Assembly: GCF_052324685.1 (NCBI RefSeq)
Contig: NW_027506917.1
Span: forward strand, 124,001-188,000
DNA length: 64,000 bases
DNA from: Brachyhypopomus gauderio
Lineage: Eukaryota > Chordata > Actinopteri > Gymnotiformes > Hypopomidae
Direction: 5' to 3'
Part shown: piece after piece, positions 54,573 to 64,000 of the stretch
How positions within the stretch are numbered: the stretch's first letter is position 1
Layout of the letters: each line of letters starts with the position of its first letter
Notes under the pieces: generated by a model
Databases searched by the model: none
Seen by the model: the letters and a program-made list of their open reading frames with translations, nothing else
Told to the model about the DNA's origin: nothing
Position numbers and translations under genes: made by a program

Positions 54573-57500
54573 ATGATGAGGGTAAGTTCATGTTCCTTTG
54601 AGCTTTTTCCATAATCTCACTTTAGTCCGAGTAAGTTCGAGAGAGCCGCTTCTCAGTTTATTTATTGAAAATGACATTCCTCGTCGAGACAGTTCTCTAA
54701 AGTTGCTTTGTAGCAACAGTGATTGTAGAATATTGCACAAAAATAGAACTAAATTGCTTTCGACCACAAATGGCGACTCACATTAACATTAATTATCCGG
54801 TTACATCCCAGTTACTTCATTTTACGGCCTCTTATCACATTTAAGATGTGTAACCAATTAATATTGGTTATTAACCATCTGAGGTCATTAAGATAGATCA
54901 ATATTCTCTCCTTGAGAGTCCAGCGGTGTTGAGAAAAAAAATCAAATTATGAAATGTTCGTATTCCCCCTATCCTGTCTGCGCGTATGTCCGCAGCCTGT
55001 ATTTTCACAGAAACGTGTTTAATGCATAATGTAGCTTACTTTATAATTATTTCACTCGCCACTGGCGACAGCATTATTTTTTTATGGGTAAGGATTTTTT
55101 GTAATTGGAAAAATATCCATCCTTTTCTTTTGAGTTTGTATTTTAAAAGTTAAACGATAGACTCCAGCTCCCGCTCACGTGTTCGTCTCTGCCCATCAAC
55201 AAATGCAGGAATCCGATCACCAGCATGACTCGCAAAACGGAGCTGAAACTTTAGCACTAAGCGTTGAAAATGGCCAAGCGAAAAATATCGCATTTTTTCC
55301 CACACAGTCTACATCTCTGTCGGACCCAAAGAGGACACACTTCTTTATAACTGTACATAATTTTAAATTAATTTTAATGGGATCAAAAGTCACTCGTATG
55401 CATACTAGGAAACTTCAGTAAAGTTTGTTTCACGTTCGAGTATTCGGAATTTTCTTCAATAACTAAGACAGTATTGGCAAAAGTGCTATAATAAAATTCT
55501 TGTTTCTGGCAACCAAGATAAACATCTACAACTTTATTTACGTCAGGAATAGACGTATTTTAAATGTGCAACTTTCACCACTGCAACGTCTAAGGCACCG
55601 TCTACAAATGACCTTAACACAGACGCAAGTGGCGGTCGTGAAGGCCCCAGAGCACTACACACTGTTTTTTGTAATAATTTCAATAGCTTATAAACGGTCC
55701 TTCATAAGACCACCAAACAAGTTGTATTACATAAAGTGCATGGTGTACGGCAACTGACAACTTTTTTTAAAAAGTGGGTCGCGACTTAATGACAATGGGG
55801 GGAAAAAGTGGGTCCCGGGCTGAGACCAGTTGAGAACCCCTGCGATAGTCATCATGAAACTCATTTTTTCTTCATTTTCTCTACTACAGTCTAAGAAAGC
55901 TGGGCCAGCAGAAGAGCTTCCTGAGGGCTGTGATGTGTCTGCCCCCAGCGTGAAAAACAAGCAGGCAAAGAAAGACCGTAGCAGATGGTTTTCAGGTGAG
56001 ATTTAGCGTGATTACATGTTACCAAAACGTGATGCATTATGAGGTTATTTATTCATAACTATAATTTTCCACAATTTATGTTTTTAGTGACATTTGCTTA
56101 TGTGCATCATTAGTCTCTGCCTCATAGATGCTTAAAGTAAATGTTTCTTTCACCACAGCTATTTGCTGTACTAGAGTGGAGGAGGCAGTGATTGAGGATC
56201 TCAACACTCCTCCATGTGGGAAAAGTGGTGGAGTCGTATCCACCTCTGGGATTAATCCAGCTGTTCTAACTGAAGAGCTGAGGAATACACTGCCAAGCAA
56301 TGTGAGTACGAATCTCTGTATCTGTCTTCCTATCTGCCTGTGTGTCTGAGTTACCATAGCAACATGAGCCTTTGGCCATGTCTGGTCAGACCTTCACAAC
56401 AGTAGATGTTCTTTACATTAGCATTTTACTTCTTAAAGAAATAATCAGCTTAAGGTTAAAAAAAGTAATAATTAAAAATCATTAAGCTTTTGGATACTGA
56501 TGAACTTTTTACACTTTCCTTTAACCTAACTAGATGAAAATGGAGGATTTGATTGAAGTGCTGGAAAAAATCTCAGCATGGGTCAAAGTGGCAGTGAAGG
56601 AGGTGGTTGCTCAGGACCTCATCCCTATAGTGAGGAACCTGATGCTGGAAAGGATTGCGGCTCTGGACCGAGTAAAGGCACAAATGAGCTGCAGGGAGAC
56701 TCGGTCAGTGCTGTCTGACCTTTCTGAGGAGGCACTCCAGTCGGGCATCGTGAGGAGATTTGTGAAGACTGCTTCAGAAACTTTTCTCCAAGAACGCCTT
56801 GGGTTGACATCCTGGACCAAGCCTGACACTGATCACTACGGTTCTAGAAGCGCATCTGTGACGGAGGCTGACGTGGAAGTGAAGCTGTCACTACAGAGAT
56901 GCTGCTCTGAGCTGTCAGCTCTGATTGCCCTCACTCTGTTCGGTGATGTCGCTGGCATCACCATCTCTCGGACAGAACAGGACCATACAGGCTCCGCTCT
57001 GCAGAGTGCAGCACAGACAGTGGACGTGGGGCTGGAGAAGAAATCTTGGTGGTTCAGGTTTCCAAGATTTCTGAAGCGGAGATTCAAGGTATCTGTTTTT
57101 AAAATGTATTTATTCCCAGTCACACCATTAGCTTTAGACTCTGCTCTTCTGAATGATTTTCAACCATACATTTATGCTACCGTCAATCATATTTTGAATG
57201 ATTTTTTAATATCAAATTGTCTGCTCTTTTTAAAGAAACGCACAAACTAAGTGCATGTTCACACGGAGGACCAGGTGGTGGACAAACATATTCCAGATGG
57301 TACGCATTTTAGTATTTCATGAAGTTTAATTCATGACAGTATTATTTATAAAGAACCGAGTCTTCCATGGTTTAGTAGTCTTCCATGGTTTAGTAGTCTT
57401 TCCTGCTGCACAACTAATAGGGCATGAACAACAATAATGACAACAGCATGGAAGACTACACACAGCATCCCTCTCACGCCGTCTATTTGCTTTGACTTTG

Positions 57501-57923
57501 CAGGTTTCCAGTCTACCAGTGCTGAAGCACCATCCACCTCTGACAAGACCATCCCTAAGCTCAGGAGAAAGTCGATGCTGTCACGGTGAGGCGGCCCCCT
57601 ACCGGCCGTCTGTCCACAGCGGCTGTTGTTGTTATTGTCTGGTGACGTCATGTGTGTCCCTCAGGTGGGCGGAGCCCGTGATCCGTCTCACCTGAGGGTC
57701 GTTTGTTTGCCTATATATGTCTTGTCTTTGTACCAGTTGACCGCTGGTCATTATATCCTTAATTTGGATCTATTGCACGGGTTTTAGGTTTTGCACACTT
57801 TATATTAAACCACCCTTTTTCCCTGAGACTTGGCGTGATCGCTTCCTTTTTGTTGCTCACACCTGCCCGTCACAGATGCGTTCCAGATTGGCAACGGCTT
57901 TCTCCAAGATCTGCAGAAAATGA
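54573..57923 (+). CDS. unrecognised spliced host gene, copy B
   Basis: Exons: 54573-54581 (MMR), 55890-55995, 56159-56301, 56534-57088, 57236-57299, 57504-57578 plus 57880-57923. The start exon differs from copy A: the upstream ATG of A (MFKQ) is replaced by ATCAACAAATCAACAA, so translation would begin at one of two adjacent ATGs (54573 or 54576). In the 717-bp open frame around the large exon I see two differences from A, both downstream of the exon 4 donor (one in intron 5, one Arg/Thr-type change in exon 5). The TAA in exon 5 and the solo LTR in exon 6 are shared with A. Product predicted 274 residues if the stop is real. Confidence 0.65.
57579..57874. mobile_element. solo LTR inside the last exon, copy B
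   Basis: Same insertion as 11748-12045, flanked by GATGC at 57574-57578 and 57875-57879; slightly shorter by small indels. Confidence 0.85.
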
Positions 57924-58788
57924 GGGGAAAACACCTACTTGGGTGACATTGCTGGAAGTAGAAAATGTGTTATTCAATTAAAATGAAGAAAAAAAAGAGA
58001 ACCAGACTGCTTCATTGTGATACCTGCATGACAGAAGGCAATATGCATTGTGTCCTGGTCCACAAATTGCATTACTCCTCTTCTCCTGGAAGTCTGGGTG
58101 AAGATCAGGTTGCACAGCTGTCTGTGGTCTCTACTCCAGGAAGAAGCACTGGAGACCTACATGATGGAGAGGAAGAAAGAGACAGAAAAGCAAAATAAAG
58201 ACTTTGATGGGGTCAGAGACCTGACCCATCACCTGGATTGTGTATGTGTATATATAAGAGGAATAACTCACTAGAGGTCCTTCGTCCTCAGGGGAGGAGG
58301 GCCGTCTTCCAGGGCTTCCCTGGTGCTGGCCGGTAGAGCCCACGGTCATCGGCAGAAGGGGGGGAGGCAGGTCCTACTGAACCTGTAGGAGGAGGACAGG
58401 AAAAGTTGTAATGCTGAATGTGATGTTTAGCAAACAATAGCATACAGTTATGTTTGTGTATGTTGTACATGTTTCAATGGCGACGTATGTAGTCCTGCTC
58501 CAACGTAGGTGGTAGAGTCTAACAAAGTTGGGGCCGGGGCTACTCATTTAAATGCCGAGCATAGGATCTTTCAAGGGAGAACTTCACGGTGGCAGCGAGT
58601 GTGGCCAGACATGCCGCTAAGCTTTTACTGCACAGTTTTACCAATGTTTTATCCAGTTTAAGGGACTATGTTCATGTGTGTGCTGCACAAATTAAAAAAC
58701 AATGGGTGAAGTCTATCGTTGGAGTTAAGTCATGTTTTCGGGGAAAACCCTGGCCTTTTCAGTGTATACATTGTTGTGAGGCCGCATC
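57924..58788. other. downstream flank, no firm gene
   Basis: Counterpart of 12095-12959, ending at GCCGCATC before the B-only segment. Confidence 0.3.
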
Positions 58789-59734
58789 CACCCCCCCCCC
58801 CATTCCCCCCCCCCCCCCCCAAAAGGCATCTGCACAAAGACCAAACATAGTTCAAAACATTTTGTTTTTATGTGGAAAAGTAAAAAGCATGATACATAGT
58901 GAGATTAGAACTTTGTATAAGAATCTATTAAAATGCTGTGTAGGTGATTAAAAGCCTGGAGGTGGGCGTGGAGGGGGTCCTCTTGGTGGGTCTGGTCTGG
59001 TGGAGAAAACAGCAGGGTCCGGTGTCTCCAGGGTCTGGGTGTGATTAGACTCATGTGACCTGAAAAGGCCACCTGAATCGATGGAGACACCCTTATACGT
59101 CACAGAAAATTCTGATTGCTGAAAAACACAAATAAGAGTAAAAATAAGTAAAGATGCCTTTAGGAATCATTTTCTAAATACCCCATAAGTAAGTCTAAAT
59201 GTATTCAGGTATGAGCAGTGTTGGGAACATTACTTTAAAAAAGTAATTATAGTTACTCACTACTTGTTCAAAAAAGTAACTGAGTTAGTAACTGAATTAC
59301 TCTATAATAAAAGTAACTCGTTACCAGGGAAAGTAACTATTTGCATTACAGTACAAAAGTTATATGCCAATGAATAAGGATTTTTTGAAAAAGCAGTATC
59401 ACAGTCAGTTGAAATGAGTAGATCATAAAGGTGTTTAAATTTTGACATTTATTGCACATCAACATACCAGTGCAGGATAAAATCCTTTATAATCCCAAAA
59501 CTTTGGAAAAAAAGAAACAAAAGTAAACAGTTACACTATATAAAGTGCATTTACATCTATCAAATTAAATTAAATTCTCTCAACCTGAGAACTGGTTTGT
59601 TCACAACAGAAGTAAACTTAACAATTAAACCTCTATTCTTAATTAAATAAATCAAATACCCAGTCTGGTAGACATTCAGGAACTTCAAGTATTTTCTTAA
59701 ATAATGTTTATATCGCCAACTTGAATATGCAAAT
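58789..59734. other. 946-bp segment missing from copy A
   Basis: Begins with poly-C runs (58791-58820), then unassigned sequence, then the left 519 bp of the hAT-like MITE at 59216. Because copy A keeps only the right half of that MITE, the state in B is older and A has a deletion. Confidence 0.8.
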
Positions 59735-60095
59735 TTTTCTTCAGCTTACTTCTGACTCGCCATTTCTGTCTCTTCTCCGTTTGTGTCGTGTCACTGGAGT
59801 GCTTCGGCACGCGTGTAAAAACACTGGCTCTGATTGGCTACCATAACGCTGCCTTAGCCAATCGCTTACTGACTTGTTAAGATAAACAGGTGTTACACCG
59901 AGAACTTGTGACCTATCGAGATCTGTTACTCCTCACTAGCCTGGGCAGCGGTCCGCTCGCATTACTGTTAGTATATCAATATATAGTAACGCACCGCTTT
60001 TAATGACCAGTAACGTCAACGGCGTTGTAACGACAGGAAAAGTAATTAATTATATTATCCCTTTACTGACAAAATGACGCCATTACCTAACGCTG
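59216..60095. mobile_element. hAT-like non-autonomous element, whole in copy B
   Basis: Starts CAGTGTTGGGAACATTACTT with runs of AAAGTAACT, ends GCCATTACCTAACGCTG; imperfect inverted ends. The CAGTGTTGGGAA start is a common fish hAT terminus. No coding capacity seen. Confidence 0.65.
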
Positions 60096-60764
60096 TTAAA
60101 AATAATGCATTCTTATTATTGTAATAATAATTATATTATAAATAATTATTGTTATTTGCAACACTGTATATGAATAACTGATGATTGATTGATTGATTAT
60201 TATTAGTTCCATGTAATTTTTTGTAATGAGTTTACTGGTCTGGCCCCCTTGAGGTCCGATTAAGTTGTATTCGGCCCCCAGACCAAAATGAGTTTTTTGC
60301 TACATTGACGATGCAAAACCCATAAAATGCAGGTGGTGGAGGTGAAGCTTCAGCACAAGTCCATCTACAGTGGGTGGCAGAGTGAGCACTGGTGGGTGCT
60401 CAACAATTCTACTGGATAGATGCAGAGGTGAGTCATGGGAACAGGTTCACAATTTCAGTAAGAATGGACATGCTACTGTCAACGTCCCTTCAACCTAATC
60501 TTTTCTTTGTAGTTGTAGCTTACCCTTCACCACTTTGCCAGCGCTAGTGCCGTGGCCTGCATCAAAGTAACGAAGAGTCTTGACTATAAGTATCAAGACC
60601 AGAGGACTTAACAACATCAAGAACTGATCGTCGGGATTATTAGAACAATCACCATTGTCAGTGTGCAAGGAACTGTGAGGAAAGCCAGAAAGAATCACCA
60701 TCCGTGGACTATTCATCATCACCGTGGACAACCATCAGGATTTCAGATTCGACCGTTATGGGAT

Positions 60765-61380
60765 TTTTGGTTATCAGCAGCTGATTATCAGTGCTCCTGT
60801 CACCCTCATCAGACCTCTACAACTAATTCAGAATGCTGCAGCACGACTGGTCTTCAATCTCCCCAAGTTCTCACATGTGACTCCTCTGCTACGCTCTCTT
60901 CACTGGCTTCCAGTAGCGGCACGCATCAGATATAAAACCTTGATGCTTGCTTACAAAGCCAAAAATGGACTGGCCCCTCCCTACATGATGTCCATGGTCA
61001 AAAGCCGATCCGTACAGCGAATACTCAGAAACTCAAGATGGCTCGACTTGAAACTCCATGCTTAAAGTCTCATGGAAGACAAAGCTCCAGACTATTCTCC
61101 GTCCTGGCTCCAAGATGGTGGAACAATATTCCATAAGCTGCTAGGACTGCAGAGTCTATTGCTATCTTCAAGCGTAGACTGAAGACCCACCTGTTTGTTG
61201 AGTTCTTACCAGAGCACTAACTCAGCTGATACCACTTGAGGTTGTTCTTTAAATGGTATGTCTGTCGATGGTTATTTGTGCTTCTTGGCAAATGTCTAAC
61301 TTACAAAAACACTAGATAATGACATGGACTCCTGTAGTTTAGTAGTAGTCTGACTCAATGGTATCTTGAATCCTGCAGTG
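60765..61380 (+). mobile_element. L2-like LINE fragment, uninterrupted (Gypsy empty site)
   Basis: Encodes LQLIQNAAARLVFNLPKFSH, LHWLPVAARIRYKTLMLAYK and KNGLAPPYMMSMVKSR up to a stop at 61063, then the 3' untranslated part. The Gypsy insertion of copy A falls at about 60955 here. Confidence 0.85.
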
Positions 61381-61639
61381 TCTACTGCAGGGGTCACCAA
61401 CATTTTTGAAACTGGGAGCTACTTCTTGAATACCAATTATAGCGGAGGGCTACCAGATTGATACACATCAATGGAACGAAAGTTGTTGAGGGGGGGGTGG
61501 GGGGTCGATTGCTAAGCGGACATCCAGCTGCCAGATGCTCAGGTACCAGATCAGGAACAGAGGATTCACGTGTCTAACTGAACTGTTCAAATATGAGTGC
61601 TTAGGGAGGTGTTGTGATGCAGAGAGAAATAAACCACAT

Positions 61640-62043
61640 TGGTCTCCCTGTTACCGTGCGTAGATGTTTTGCAGATTTGCAGCAAGGCAGGCTCACTAGT
61701 CGTAGCTCTTCACAGAAGAAGCTCCTGAGAGCCCTGAATGCCTGTATTTCAGTCAGATGCCCTGCGTTTGGAGAGGACTACGAACATGTTCAGTTAAACA
61801 ACCTCTGAGCCATTCAGAACACATCAGAACCACATGCAGTAGTCTGCAGGAACTGCACACAACCTTCTTTATTTTCTCACTCTGTTGCTGCTGAAGTCCA
61901 GGAGCAATGCTCTTCTGATGTACTGTCTTCCACAGGATGCCCATGAGTTCCTGATGATGTGTTTGCTTCAGCTGAAAAAGGAGGGAGAGACACTCAGGGT
62001 TTCCTCCTTCTCTTACATCTGCCCTGTTGCAAATTTTTCAGTG
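61640..62043 (+). pseudogene. USP37-like deubiquitinase, two exons, copy B
   Basis: As 23530-23932. Exon a lacks one Lys codon of the AAG run and its last base is changed (GAACAT instead of GAACAG before GTTCAG), which weakens the donor; exon b (61936-62043) is unchanged. Confidence 0.6.
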
Positions 62044-63085
62044 GTGAGCAGTCTGACATTATCCACAAACATGCAGTAGAAACTAAAGTGACTAATGACA
62101 TCTTGCTACCCTGACAAGGCACTACATCAGTGACGTAGCTGAGGAGAAAGGAGAAAGCTGGTTAACATTCAATGATTCAAAGGTTTCAAAAATGAATGAG
62201 CCAGCAATCCATAAGCGCAGGGCAAGAACAGCCTACCTGCTCTTCTACATGCAAAGATAGGAGCTCACCTTCTCACTGAGGTATAGTAGGGGCAGTATCC
62301 CCCTAAACCCAACTCCATGCCAGGTCCAAGTGAAGATGACTGAAATGATGACTGACAGAATTTCCAGCATCCTGTCCTCTAAGCCCTGTTTGTCCTTTCA
62401 ACCCCATTACCATCTTCAACCCCGTTACCCTAGTCTCAACCCTGTCACACCTACATTTTAATACATAATTTTAAAAAAATGCATTGAAAAGTAATTTAAT
62501 GTTTGTTGACTTCTGTCTAAAATGTTGAGTTATTATAAGCTTATTGATTTTTGTGAAGATTCTTTAGTTGAACCACACTTTTAATGAAAAATGACAAGAG
62601 CGCTTTCATGAAAAGGGACATTTCAGACTTTAGTATTGCAAAAAAGTGAGATTCTATATCATTTTTGTATTCACAGTTATTGAATTAGTGTTGAGGATAT
62701 CTGATGAATATGAAAATATTTATTTCTTCAGAAATGCATTTTATGATCATATTCAGAGAGCTTCCACTGTGTACGTAATGGGGTTGAAGAAAAACATTGC
62801 CCAGATCTTGAAAAAATGACCAATAATAATAAAGAGCTAATGCCTGAGATGAGGAAATATGATTTTCTGATTGGTAAAAATATCCTTAATGCTGTGATGT
62901 ATACAGAGAAATTATACATTTAAGCAAAAAATTTGAAAATGTCAAAGTCCAATTTGAACCATTATAGTGGAGTGACCCAGGTGTGTCGGAGTCCTGCCAA
63001 GCACTTAACGATTCGGTGAACGAATCTTTTGAAGGAATCTATTTAGTGAACTGATTCTAATGATTCAGTTCATCTAAAACACATA
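62044..63085. other. no gene seen
   Basis: Counterpart of 23933-24974. Confidence 0.45.
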
Positions 63086-63821
63086 TGTCAAAGTCAAGGC
63101 CCGCGAGGGTCCGCGCGGCGAAAATGACGTAATCGCAGTGGCTCTGCCTGTGCGCGAGGGTCTCGCGTGCTGTCGATTCTCGAGGTCGTGCACATCTCAA
63201 ATTTTGTAACTTTGCGCGCGCCACGCCTCAACGCAATGAACAAAGTCATGTTTGCAGGGTTCATACACCTTTATAAGGTGGAATTAAAGCACTTGTACGT
63301 CACTTTAAAGGTCCATTTCAATATTTCCCAGCACGTTAAACTTAATTAAGTTAAATATTTATACATATACTCGAAATGGTTCGAAATAATTTGCTTTTTA
63401 TCACATTATTTAATGGTTGTTTTTTATTTTCAAAACGCTCAATCTTAACGTCTTCATGATCTCTCATGTTTCGTCCTGGAATTACAAGAGGCTCGTATTT
63501 GTTAACGTAACGTAATACAGCAATTTGTTGTGAAACGAAGTAGTTACAATTTCAAGCATTTTCAAGTACTTTAGCCTAAATTCCAGCACTTTTCAAACCT
63601 GCAACACAAAGCAACATTAAAATTCGGAGTCGCGCACTATGGTCACTCGCGAAAGTATAAACCTAAATCAGCAGTCAAAGCAGACATCAACGTTCAGCTA
63701 TCCCCCTCCTCAAAAATGGCTAAACGTAAGGTGGACACTGAGAACAGGGGTTTCAAGCCAGGTTGGAGGCAGAGTACATGTACTGCGATACTGAGAAATG
63801 TTCATAAGAAAGGCCTGTGAT
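63086..63821 (+). mobile_element. 5' part of a GTF2IRD2-type hAT element, copy B
   Basis: Paralogue of 24975-25710; MAKRKVDTENRGF begins near 63715. Confidence 0.55.
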
Positions 63822-64000
63822 TATATTTTGTTGATTTACTACCCCCTTGTGGTCGGATTTGAGTTAGGTTTCGTTTTGCTGAAAGTCAGTCAGTCGAGCA
63901 TGATTGCCTGTAGCACGGCAGAGAGACAGTGTTTCCAGCATTTTTAAACCTGCACCTGAGTGAGTGAGAAGACAACATGTTAAAAACACACACACACAAA

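Larger units (their letters stand above)
46756..64000 (+). repeat. segmental duplication, copy B (cut by window end)
   Basis: Collinear with 1512-25888 in direct orientation. It lacks the Gypsy element and has 946 bp (58789-59734) and 668 bp (49791-50458) not in A. The right limit of the duplication is not seen. Confidence 0.95.

Noticed and set aside
1-64000. CRISPR arrays, operons or phage genes
   Set aside because: Repeats are minisatellites or transposons without regular spacers, and genes are spliced; the window is eukaryotic.

Overview
The window looks like teleost fish nuclear DNA. It is AT-rich and intron-rich, and it is packed with fish-type repeats: Tc1-like elements, hAT families, L2-like LINEs, a tRNA-derived SINE, P-like THAP transposons and Gypsy LTR elements. 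One host gene is recognised with confidence, a Pim-like serine/threonine kinase, a family known to be expanded in fish. There are no prokaryotic features.

The dominating structure is a large direct duplication. Copy A runs from 1512 to about 25888. Copy B runs from 46756 to the end of the window, which cuts it at the point matching A 25888. In the stretches compared by eye the copies differ by only a few bases per kilobase. The larger differences are: an 8.66 kb Gypsy element present only in A, a 946 bp segment present only in B, a 668 bp B segment replaced by 111 bp in A, and changed copy numbers in three tandem repeats. Left of copy A are a TNF-receptor-like exon and the 5' exons of a P-like transposon.

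Each copy holds, in order: the 3' part of a P-like transposon; a 3.6-4.2 kb TIR-bounded element carrying an L2 fragment and minisatellites; a hAT BED-finger fragment; a spliced, unrecognised host gene with a TATA box and a doubled CCAAT segment, whose last exon is split by a solo LTR; hAT and L2 fragments; two exons of a USP37-like deubiquitinase; and the 5' part of another hAT element.

The single-copy middle (about 25.9-45.2 kb) holds LTR-like blocks, MITEs, a ZBED1-like hAT fossil with a MITE nested in its zinc finger, a SINE, a Ginger-like remnant joining a retroviral-type integrase to a Ulp1-type protease, a GTF2IRD2-type hAT fossil, a complete-looking Tc1-like transposon with an open 345-codon transposase, and the Pim-like kinase gene on the minus strand. 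A second, decayed Tc1-like element lies exactly at the left edge of copy B.

The most interesting points are the duplication and its Tc1 edge, the unrecognised duplicated gene, the very young Gypsy copy with its empty site in the paralogous copy, and the Ginger-Ulp1 remnant. The duplication could also be two haplotypes of one locus placed side by side by the assembler; sequence alone cannot settle this.
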